Assembly (NCBI GenBank): GCA_023433655.1
Contig: JAEYUE010000321.1
Coordinates: 1 to 5,814, forward strand
Source of the DNA: Pseudomonadota bacterium
Lineage (GTDB): Bacteria > Pseudomonadota > Alphaproteobacteria > Caulobacterales > Caulobacteraceae
Reading direction: 5' to 3'
Length of the DNA stretch: 5,814 bases
Shown here: piece after piece, positions 1 to 5,253 of the stretch
Layout: each line of letters starts with the position of its first letter
How positions within the stretch are numbered: the stretch's first letter is position 1
Position numbers and translations under genes: made by a program
The notes under the pieces: model-generated
Told to the model about the DNA's origin: nothing
Database searches by the model: none
What the model saw: only the letters and a program-made list of their open reading frames with translations

Positions 1-107
1 AAGCGCGGGTCCGTCTTGTTGATCACATAGACGATGCCCTTGCGGCGCACGACCTTGCAGTCGCGGTGGCGACCCTTGAGCGACTTGAGCGAGCTGCGGA
101 CCTTCAT
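1..107 (-). CDS. rpmJ: 50S ribosomal protein L36, zinc-independent form (3' end cut by window edge)
   Basis: L36 is a small basic protein of the large ribosomal subunit. The ATG is at 107 and 35 codons are visible, beginning MKVRSSLKSLKGRHRDCKVV and running to the typical ending VINKTDPR. The family's long form is about 41 residues, so only the last few codons lie outside the window. The zinc-ribbon form of L36 has three cysteines and a histidine. Here only Cys17 is seen, so this is the zinc-independent version common in proteobacteria. The start is supported by an AGGA ribosome-binding site at 119-116, eight bases before the ATG. The gene appears to be monocistronic from its own promoter (199-171), with a hairpin in the leader. 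Identification is by direct recognition of the protein sequence and is very secure. Confidence 0.96.
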   Translation of the reverse strand, partial: MKVRSSLKSLKGRHRDCKVVRRKGIVYVINKTDPR

Positions 108-129
108 GGTCGTCGTCCTGAGGCAAATC

Positions 130-161
130 AAAACAGAAAAGCCGCGGGTCGGACCTGCGGC
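130..161 (-). terminator. Hairpin plus U-rich tract in the rpmJ leader (intrinsic-terminator-like)
   Basis: Read on the minus strand, bases 161-141 form a nine-pair stem (GCCGCAGGT with ACCCGCGGC, including one G-U pair) around a three-base loop. TTTTCTGTTTT follows directly at 140-130. This is the layout of a rho-independent terminator. It could end transcripts from the microprotein gene at 245-343. However, the predicted rpmJ start site is at or just before the hairpin, so the same structure would also sit at the extreme 5' end of the rpmJ mRNA. There it might stabilise or attenuate the message. The structure is seen directly; its function is inferred. Confidence 0.55.
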
Positions 162-170
162 GGAGCGGTG

Positions 171-199
171 CGTATAGAGACGACCCGGGCGGGCGTCAA
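171..199 (-). promoter_or_regulatory. Probable sigma70-type promoter of rpmJ
   Basis: On the minus strand TTGACG (199-194) is followed after exactly 17 bases by TATACG (176-171). This is close to the housekeeping consensus in spacing and sequence. Transcription would start near 166-161, giving a leader of about 55-60 bases before the rpmJ ATG. The promoter lies between the stop of the upstream microprotein gene (245) and the leader hairpin. It is predicted from sequence only. Confidence 0.65.
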
Positions 200-244
200 C
201 AGCCATTGCGGCGCTGACCCCCGCCCCGATGAACGCTCGCCGGC

Positions 245-343
245 CTATCCCGCCAGCCAGGCGCTGAGCACGATGCTCAACGGCAGGCCCACGAAAAGCA
301 CAGCGGCGAACATCCCGGCTTCCAGGCTTTCCTTCCTCGTCAT
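245..343 (-). CDS. Putative 32-residue single-pass membrane microprotein
   Basis: This small open frame starts with ATG at 343 and stops with TAG at 247-245. It is preceded by an excellent ribosome-binding site, AAGGAGA (355-349), five bases before the start. The peptide has a short charged head (MTRKESLEAG) followed by a continuous hydrophobic stretch at about residues 10-32 (including FAAVLFVGLPLSIVL). That is long enough for one transmembrane helix, with a positively charged N-terminus. It lies upstream of and co-oriented with rpmJ, but rpmJ has its own promoter. I do not recognise the family. Alternatives are a leader peptide or a chance open frame; the strong ribosome-binding site and clean hydrophobic profile argue for a real gene. 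Confidence 0.6.
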   Translation of the reverse strand: MTRKESLEAGMFAAVLFVGLPLSIVLSAWLAG

Positions 344-437
344 CGGTCTCTCCTTCGGATCGGCCGCGCGGACCGCGGCGTTGACCCGAAGTTAGGTCCG
401 AAGCCATCGTGGGTGTGACGGAAGACCCCCGTGAAAA

Positions 438-452
438 CCGCAGTTCATGCGG
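438..452. repeat. 15-bp inverted repeat just upstream of the Lrp-type gene
   Basis: CCGCA (438-442) and TGCGG (448-452) form a perfect five-base dyad around GTTCA. It ends two bases before the AGGA ribosome-binding site of the regulator gene. Lrp/AsnC proteins bind dyads of about 15 bp and often regulate themselves, so this could be an operator. It could equally form a small RNA hairpin next to the ribosome-binding site. Five-base arms occur by chance in G/C-rich DNA. Confidence 0.3.
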
Positions 453-464
453 CAGGACTCCCCC

Positions 465-944
465 ATGGCCGCATTCCCACCGCTGGACCGTATCGACCGA
501 CGCATTCTGGCGGTCCTTCAGGCTGACGGCCGGCTCACCAACCAGGCCTTGGCCGAGCAGGTCGCCCTGTCCCCCAGCGCCTGTCTCGCCCGGGTGAGAC
601 GGCTCGAAAAGGCCGGGGTGATCGAGGGCTACGGCGCCCGGCTCAATCCGTGGGCGCTGGGCATCGGCGTGGTTCTCTATGCCGAGGTCTGGCTGGAGGG
701 CCAGCACCCCGATCGCCTCGCCCGCTTCGAGACCGCCATCGCCGGCCGGCCTGAGATCGTTGAGGCGACCTACGTGAGCGGGCCGTTCGAGTACCTGATC
801 AAGGCCGTGGCGCCGGACATGGCGTCCTGGACGGCGCTTTCGGAGGAGCTGATAGCGGGCGACCACGGGGTGTCGAAGGTCGTCACCCATGTGCTGATGA
901 AGAAGCCCAAACGCTTCGCCGGCTACCCGATTCCCGGAAGCTGA
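465..944 (+). CDS. Lrp/AsnC-family transcriptional regulator
   Basis: This 159-residue protein matches the usual length and layout of the Lrp/AsnC family (feast/famine regulators). These are DNA-binding proteins that assemble as dimers, octamers or hexadecamers and often sense amino acids. The N-terminal winged helix-turn-helix spans about residues 7-60. It shows LDRIDRRILAVLQADGRLT and a recognition helix around LSPSACLARVRRLE. The C-terminal RAM ligand-binding/oligomerisation domain covers about 66-150, with VSGPFEYLIKA in place of the common GxxDY motif (Glu109 replaces Asp). The start at 465 is chosen over an in-frame ATG at 447 because AGGA (454-457) lies seven bases upstream of it, while the earlier ATG has no clear ribosome-binding site. 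No metabolic gene is adjacent, so the target and effector cannot be told. The stop is 15 bases from the tRNA 3' end on the other strand. Confidence 0.93.
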   Translation: MAAFPPLDRIDRRILAVLQADGRLTNQALAEQVALSPSACLARVRRLEKAGVIEGYGARLNPWALGIGVVLYAEVWLEGQHPDRLARFETAIAGRPEIVEATYVSGPFEYLIKAVAPDMASWTALSEELIAGDHGVSKVVTHVLMKKPKRFAGYPIPGS

Positions 945-959
945 CGCGCGGTTTGGAGC

Positions 960-1036
960 TGGAGGCCTGGCCTCCGAGTCGAACGGAGGGATTGCGGGGT
1001 TGCACCCCCGCCGCGTTGCCGCTCCGCCACCAGGCC
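960..1036 (-). tRNA. tRNA-Cys (anticodon GCA), with two extra nucleotides relative to the canonical fold
   Basis: Read on the minus strand, this 77-base gene has a perfect seven-pair acceptor stem (GGCCTGG with CCAGGCC), U73 and an encoded CCA. U73 and anticodon GCA (1003-1001) are the identity elements of tRNA-Cys. U8, A14, G18-G19 and the TTCGA of the T loop are present, and the T stem CTCCG/CGGAG is perfect. The D stem has three pairs. The five-pair anticodon stem GCGGG/CCCGC encloses an eight-base loop, GGTGCAAC, rather than seven. One extra G (971) lies between the T stem and the acceptor stem. It can pair with C989 or wobble with U8, giving a 13-pair acceptor branch instead of 12. All stems are intact, so this does not look like random decay. 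A sequencing insertion in the G5 run could explain the loop but not G971. Confidence 0.85.
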
Positions 1037-1051
1037 GCTGAGCGCGCGGAA

Positions 1052-1081
1052 TCCCTACTCTCCTCCCGATTTCCGCCTCAA
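1052..1081 (-). promoter_or_regulatory. Weak candidate promoter for tRNA-Cys
   Basis: On the minus strand TTGAGG (1081-1076) and TAGGGA (1057-1052) are separated by 18 bases. The downstream box ends 15 bases before the mature tRNA 5' end, a normal placement for a tRNA promoter. The match to consensus is partial. The rest of 1037-1207 is the divergent spacer to the transglycosylase gene, where no convincing plus-strand promoter was found. Confidence 0.3.
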
Positions 1082-1207
1082 CAAGAATGAGGGTTAACGA
1101 CGACGAACGGGGAATTTTACGGCAACGCTTTCTCCATCGAGGCGCTGTAGGCGTCGCGGGGGACTCGCGGACTTGTTATGAGGCGCGGACGCGCCCGGGA
1201 GACTAGC

Positions 1208-2497
1208 TTGCAGATCATGCGCTTCAGCCTTCGCCTCATCCTGATCGGAACCGTCGCCGCCTGCGCGCCCATGCTGCCCGAGCCGCCGCCGGTAGCCGCC
1301 CCGTCCCCGGCTCCGGTCCAGCCCGCGCCGGCGCCCACGCCTCCGCCCGCGCCGATGAACCCGACTGAGCCCGCCGTCGACCAGGCCGGGTTCGAAGGCT
1401 GGAAACAGGGCTTCCTCGCCCGCCACGGCGGCGACCGTCGGGCGGCCTATGAACGCGAGCTGGCCGGACTGACCCCCGACCCGTCGGTCATTCGCCTCGA
1501 TCGCAATCAACCCGAGTTCAGCCGGCCCGCCGGCGCCTATGTCCAGAACGCCGTCACCGCGACGCGCATCGCCCAGGCCCGCCAGCGCACCGACCGCGTG
1601 CCGTGGTCGGTGGTCCAGCGGTATGGCGTCCCGTCGGAGATCCTCGTCGCCGTCTGGGCCCAGGAATCGGCCTTCGGTCAGGTTCAGGGCGACCACGACG
1701 TGATCCGCTCGCTGGCCACGCTCGCCTTCGACGGTCGCCGGCGCGACTGGGCCGAGGCGCAGCTGAAGGACGCGCTGGACATCGTCGTCGACGGCCGCCG
1801 CTCCCGCGCCGGGCTGAAGGGCAGCTGGGCCGGGGCCATGGGTCAGACCCAATTCATGCCCGACAACTATCTGCGGCTGGGCGTCGACCAGAACGGGGAC
1901 GGCAAGGTCGACATCTGGGGCACCGACGCCGACGCCCTCGCCTCCGCGGCCAATCTGCTCGCCCAGGCGGGATGGAAACGCGGCCAGACGTGGGGCTATG
2001 AGGTCAAGCTGCCCTCGAACTTCAACTACGCGGAGGCGGAAGGGCCGCGCCACCCGTGGTCGTACTGGGCGGCCAAGGGGGTGGCCCTGGCCAACGGCGG
2101 CGCGCCCAACGAAGCCGAGGCCCGGGAAGAGGCGAGCATTCTCCTGCCCCAGGGCGCGCGGGGTCCGGCCTTCCTCGCCCTGCCCAACCACTACGTCATC
2201 CGCCGCTACAACAACTCGGTCAGCTACGCCCTCGCCATCGGCCTGACCGCCGACGGAATCCAGGGACGGCCGGGGCTGACGGCGACCTGGCCCGACGACG
2301 CCCCCCTGTCACGCGACCAGAGGATCGGCGCGCAACGCGCCCTGACCGCCCTCGGCTTCGACACCCAGGGCGTCGACGGCGTCATCGGGGCCAACACGCG
2401 GGCGGCGCTGCGTCGCTGGCAGGTGGCCAATGGCCGTCTGGCGGACGGCTATCTGACGGCGGACCTGGCTGACGAATTGATACGCCGGGCCGGCTGA
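1208..2497 (+). CDS. Lytic murein transglycosylase, MltB type, lipoprotein with C-terminal peptidoglycan-binding domain
   Basis: The enzyme cleaves the MurNAc-GlcNAc bond of peptidoglycan, leaving 1,6-anhydro-MurNAc ends. Counted from TTG 1208 (429 residues), a hydrophobic signal segment (RFSLRLILIGT) ends in the lipobox VAAC with Cys19. A Pro/Ala-rich linker follows at about 21-55, so the mature protein is probably lipid-anchored facing the periplasm. The MltB-like catalytic domain spans about 60-355: AVWAQESAFG carries the expected catalytic Glu153, and GSWAGAMGQTQFMP is the family glycine/Gln motif. DQNGDGKVDIWG (about 227-238) matches the EF-hand-like calcium site known from E. coli Slt35. 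Residues about 368-427 form a PG_binding_1-type domain (GVDGVIGANTRAALRRWQ). TTG is preferred because GGAG (1198-1201) sits six bases upstream. ATG 1217 would also give a good signal peptide; ATG 1178 would bury it. The gene converges on flaF with 13 bases between stops. Confidence 0.92.
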   Translation: MQIMRFSLRLILIGTVAACAPMLPEPPPVAAPSPAPVQPAPAPTPPPAPMNPTEPAVDQAGFEGWKQGFLARHGGDRRAAYERELAGLTPDPSVIRLDRNQPEFSRPAGAYVQNAVTATRIAQARQRTDRVPWSVVQRYGVPSEILVAVWAQESAFGQVQGDHDVIRSLATLAFDGRRRDWAEAQLKDALDIVVDGRRSRAGLKGSWAGAMGQTQFMPDNYLRLGVDQNGDGKVDIWGTDADALASAANLLAQAGWKRGQTWGYEVKLPSNFNYAEAEGPRHPWSYWAAKGVALANGGAPNEAEAREEASILLPQGARGPAFLALPNHYVIRRYNNSVSYALAIGLTADGIQGRPGLTATWPDDAPLSRDQRIGAQRALTALGFDTQGVDGVIGANTRAALRRWQVANGRLADGYLTADLADELIRRAG

Positions 2498-2510
2498 GGC
2501 CGCCGCGGGG

Positions 2511-2897
2511 TCAGGCTGCTTGTGCGGCGCCGGGTCCCGAGCCGGCGCCCGGACTGGCGAGTCCCTGCATGATCATCTTGTTGATGTCGATGAGGGCCTC
2601 GAAGTCGTCCTCGCCGCGCATGACAGCCGACGAGTGCCGGCTGACGAACAGGCTGATCGAGATGATCTGCGCCCGCAGCGACTTGTCCATGGCGTTGTCG
2701 GGGCTGGCGCAGTCGGTGGCCAGCGTCGACCACAGGCGGCGGTTCCAGTCCAGCGCGTCGATGCGGGTGGCGATGTCGGAGGGATCCACGGTCGAGGCGT
2801 GCATCAGCGCCCGGGTCACCTGCCCGAACAGCCGGTACTCCATCTCGCGGGGGTTTTCAGCCCGCGTGGCTGCGGTCTTGTACGCCTGAAGCGACAT
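2511..2897 (-). CDS. flaF: Flagellar biosynthesis regulator FlaF
   Basis: FlaF is a small cytoplasmic protein of alphaproteobacteria that promotes flagellin production and works with FlbT. The 128-residue product starts MSLQAYKTAATRAENPREME. This matches the family's N-terminal pattern (Ala-Tyr followed by a Pro-Arg-x-x-Glu-Tyr-Arg motif) and the usual length of about 115-130. The conserved helical core continues through DWNRRLWSTLATDCA and ISISLFVSRHS. The tail is Gly/Ala-rich and probably disordered (after about residue 112). The start at 2897 is supported by GAGGAAGG (2913-2906), eight bases upstream and inside flbT. The gene overlaps the end of flbT by 41 bases in a different frame, so the two are surely co-transcribed and probably translationally coupled. 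The identification rests on recognised motifs and on the flbT neighbour. Confidence 0.92.
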   Translation of the reverse strand: MSLQAYKTAATRAENPREMEYRLFGQVTRALMHASTVDPSDIATRIDALDWNRRLWSTLATDCASPDNAMDKSLRAQIISISLFVSRHSSAVMRGEDDFEALIDINKMIMQGLASPGAGSGPGAAQAA

Positions 2898-3279
2898 TCG
2901 CCAGACCTTCCTCGTAATCCACCAACTTCCGGGCCGCCATCAGCGCCTTGTAGTATTCCCGCGCCATCACGTACCGCGATGCGGCCACGCAGTCGGCCAG
3001 CACCTGCGGGTTGCGCGTCGCCCCCATGAACTCGGTCAGGCGCAGGGCGAATTCGTCGTACACCTTCGGCGCCGCCGTCTCGTCCAGGTACATCATCATC
3101 ACGGGGAAGTAGACGCGTTTCGCCGGCGAGTTCACGTCCTCCGGCTGCATGATGTCCTTCTCGCGGAGGACGCTCGCCTTGTTCTGCAGGATCAACACGC
3201 CGCGCCGGTCGCCATTCTGGACGACGGCCCCGTTGAGAACGAATTTCTCGCCGGGCTTGAGCGACAGCTTCAGCGGCAT
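2857..3279 (-). CDS. flbT: Flagellin mRNA regulator FlbT
   Basis: In Caulobacter, FlbT binds the 5' untranslated region of flagellin (fljK) mRNA and promotes its decay until the hook is finished, so it is a post-transcriptional repressor of flagellin. The 140-residue product begins MPLKLSLKPGEKFVLNGAVV. It contains LILQNKASVLREKDIM and RVYFPVMMMYLD, characteristic of the family, and has the family's normal length. The second half (about 75-130) is helical and charged. The start at 3279 has AGGAG (3293-3289) nine bases upstream. It is the first gene of the leftward flbT-flaF unit and is divergent from flmG. Transcription must begin in the spacer at 3280-3408. No flagellin gene, its target, lies in the window. 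Confidence 0.95.
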   Translation of the reverse strand: MPLKLSLKPGEKFVLNGAVVQNGDRRGVLILQNKASVLREKDIMQPEDVNSPAKRVYFPVMMMYLDETAAPKVYDEFALRLTEFMGATRNPQVLADCVAASRYVMAREYYKALMAARKLVDYEEGLANVASGVQDRSHAG

Positions 3280-3337
3280 GCGGGGCGACTCCTGAACAGG
3301 CGCACGGCGACGTTAGGAAGCCGGGGACGAACGCAAG

Positions 3338-3356
3338 TTAAACAGTCGTGGTTAAC
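3338..3356. promoter_or_regulatory. TTAA direct repeat in the flbT/flmG divergent region (possible CtrA-type site)
   Basis: TTAA at 3338-3341 and TTAAC at 3352-3356 stand out in the G/C-rich 129-bp spacer between flbT and flmG. The second lies within the palindrome GGTTAACC (3350-3357). The cell-cycle regulator CtrA of Caulobacterales recognises TTAA-N7-TTAA(C). Here the spacing is 10 bases, so the match is imperfect, although single TTAAC half-sites can also be bound. No clear sigma54 (GG-N10-GC) or sigma70 promoter was found for either gene. Confidence 0.3.
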
Positions 3357-3408
3357 CATGTATTGTTTCGGGGCGCGGTTAGGTGGGTCGTCACAGCCCG
3401 AGTCGCCC

Positions 3409-5217
3409 ATGTCCGCCCAGCTCGCCCTCGCCTCTGATGAAATCGCCCACGCGCCGGCGCCCGCGCTGCAGAGCGTGGCTGGCGACGCCGCCTCGCCAGA
3501 GGCCCTCCGGCGATTGTCGCACTCCCTGGCTGCGGACCGGGGCAAGTCGATCAAGTCGAAGAGGAAGGCGCTTGAGCTGCTGAAAGCGGCGCTCGCCGCC
3601 ATTCGGGTGAATGATTACGACCGTGGCGCCCAGCGGGCGATCGCCGCCCTGCGGATCGACGAAACCAGCGGCCTGGCCTGGCACGTCCTCGCGATATGCC
3701 AGGAGAAGGCCAACCGTTTCGGCCCGGCCATCCAGGCCTACGAAGCAGCGCTGAAGCTGCTGCCTGACCATTCCGACATCGCCCACGATCTCGGCCGGCT
3801 CGCGCAGCGGCTGGGCTATCTCGAGATCGCCGAGAAGCTGCTGCTGAAGTTCCTTGCGGCCAACCCCGGACATATCGAGGCCACCAACAACCTCGCCTGC
3901 GTGATGCGCGACCAGCGGCGCTACGGCGACGCCATCGAGACCCTGCGGGCGATGCTGCAGATCGAGCCGGGGAGCCCGGTCCTGTGGAACAGCCTCGGAA
4001 CGGTCCTGAGCGACGAGGGTCGGCCCGCGGAGGCGCTAACCTTTTTCGAGGAGGCCCTCCGGCTTGACCCCGGCTTCTCCAAGGCGCGCTACAACCGCGC
4101 CAACGTGCGCCGACCGCTCGGCGACGTGGCAGGGGCGCTGGAGGATCTGGAAGCCGCCCTTCCCGGGGCGGAGGGCCCCTATGAAGTGGCTATGATGCAC
4201 ATGGCCCGGGCCCTGATGCTGATGGGGGAAGGCCGCGTTCCGGAGGGTTTCGAGGCCTATGAGGTGCGGTTCGACCCCCACCTCCCCGAGGCGCTGCGGG
4301 TCGCGGTCCCGGCGCCGCGCTGGAATCCGGCTGAAGTCGACATCCGCGGGCGCCGCCTGCTGGTCGTCGGGGAACAGGGCATCGCCGACGAACTGATCTT
4401 CGCCAACTGCCTGGCCGACGTCATCGAGGCGGTCGGCCCGGAAGGAAAGGTCTTCGTCGCCGTCGAGAAGCGAATGGTCGGGCTGTTCCAGCGCAGTTTC
4501 CCCCATGCGGTGACAGGTGCGCACAAGGCCGTGCGGCTGGAGGGGCGGCTGACCCGCTATGTTCCCTTCATCGAGGACCTGCCTGAGGGCGACGGCCCCG
4601 ATTGCTGGATACCGATGGGCAGCCTGATGGCGGCCTACCGGCCGTCGGTCGACTCGTTTCCGCAGCACAGCGGTTTTATCCGCCCCGACCCCGATCGGGT
4701 GGCGCATTGGAAGCGCGAGCTCGACGGCCTTGGGCCGGGCCTGAAGATCGGCCTGCACTGGAAGAGCCTGGTGATGACCGGAGCCCGCGCCGCCTACTTC
4801 GCCTCCAGCTTCCAGCGCTGGGAGCCGATCCTGCGCACCCCCGGCTGCCTGATGGTCAACCTCCAGTGCGGCGACGTGAGGGACGACCTCGCCGCCGCCG
4901 AGGCCGCCGGGGTGCGCATCTGGACGCCGCCGATCGATCTGAAGGACGATCTGGAGGACGTCGCCGCCCTGTCCGTCGCCTGCGACCTGGTGATCGGACC
5001 GGGCATCGCCGGGACCAACATCGCGGCCGCCAGCGGCGCCCGCACCTGGCTGGTGGCGGCTCCGGACGACTGGCACCTGATGAAGACCGACCGCTACGTC
5101 TTCTATCCGGACGCCCGCATCTTCGTGCGCGGGGCGGTGGACGGCTGGCCCGGCGTCATCGACGAGATGCGCGCGACCTTGGACCGGGTCGTCGAGCAGG
5201 GCTGGAACGCCGCCTGA
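3409..5217 (+). CDS. flmG: TPR-domain flagellin glycosyltransferase, FlmG-like
   Basis: In Caulobacter crescentus, FlmG is a soluble protein that binds flagellins through N-terminal tetratricopeptide repeats and glycosylates them with pseudaminic acid through a C-terminal glycosyltransferase domain. This 602-residue product has the same plan. Several TPR units span about residues 50-250 (for example AWHVLAICQEKANRFGPAIQ and VLWNSLGTVLSDEGRPAEAL). A GT-B-like domain follows at about 300-595, with LLVVGEQGIADELIFANC, a KIGLHWKS strand, and the likely donor-site region LVIGPGIAGTNIAAASGA. The start at 3409 (MSAQLALASDE) is chosen because the extra 17 residues from ATG 3358 look non-conserved. 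Neither start has a strong ribosome-binding site (GAG at 3400-3402 for 3409). Divergence from flbT-flaF supports a flagellar role. The sugar is not knowable here, and a different protein acceptor remains possible. Confidence 0.85.
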   Translation: MSAQLALASDEIAHAPAPALQSVAGDAASPEALRRLSHSLAADRGKSIKSKRKALELLKAALAAIRVNDYDRGAQRAIAALRIDETSGLAWHVLAICQEKANRFGPAIQAYEAALKLLPDHSDIAHDLGRLAQRLGYLEIAEKLLLKFLAANPGHIEATNNLACVMRDQRRYGDAIETLRAMLQIEPGSPVLWNSLGTVLSDEGRPAEALTFFEEALRLDPGFSKARYNRANVRRPLGDVAGALEDLEAALPGAEGPYEVAMMHMARALMLMGEGRVPEGFEAYEVRFDPHLPEALRVAVPAPRWNPAEVDIRGRRLLVVGEQGIADELIFANCLADVIEAVGPEGKVFVAVEKRMVGLFQRSFPHAVTGAHKAVRLEGRLTRYVPFIEDLPEGDGPDCWIPMGSLMAAYRPSVDSFPQHSGFIRPDPDRVAHWKRELDGLGPGLKIGLHWKSLVMTGARAAYFASSFQRWEPILRTPGCLMVNLQCGDVRDDLAAAEAAGVRIWTPPIDLKDDLEDVAALSVACDLVIGPGIAGTNIAAASGARTWLVAAPDDWHLMKTDRYVFYPDARIFVRGAVDGWPGVIDEMRATLDRVVEQGWNAA

Positions 5218-5229
5218 CGCCGCGGCGTT
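5206..5229 (+). other. Stem-loop spanning the flmG stop codon
   Basis: AACGCCGC (5206-5213) and GCGGCGTT (5222-5229) form a perfect eight-pair stem around an eight-base loop that contains the flmG stop codon. No U-run follows on either strand, so it is not a standard intrinsic terminator. It could slow ribosomes or exonucleases at the flmG 3' end, or separate flmG from the downstream gene, whose start is only 24 bases beyond the stem. Confidence 0.4.
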
Positions 5230-5253
5230 GATCCTTCGAGAATGGAGGACGCC

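Noticed and set aside
66..395. 109-codon plus-strand frame over rpmJ and the microprotein
   Set aside because: It overlaps rpmJ on the other strand, has no ribosome-binding site and reads as random Arg/Ala-rich sequence.
381..409. TTGACC as a -35 box for the Lrp-type gene
   Set aside because: No acceptable -10 box lies 16-18 bases downstream (only CCATCG-like sequence).
1094..2191. 365-codon open frame on the minus strand across the transglycosylase
   Set aside because: It is antisense to a gene with clear catalytic motifs and a lipobox. The product is Arg/Gly-rich with no recognisable domain.
2480..2530. Possible bidirectional terminator between the transglycosylase and flaF
   Set aside because: Only short, imperfect G/C stems are present and no U-run follows on either strand.
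2520..3029. Plus-strand frames opposite flaF and flbT
   Set aside because: They are antisense to two recognised flagellar genes; their products show no domain.
4602..5231. 209-codon plus-strand frame inside flmG
   Set aside because: It is an Arg/Pro-rich +1 shadow of the glycosyltransferase domain with no ribosome-binding site.
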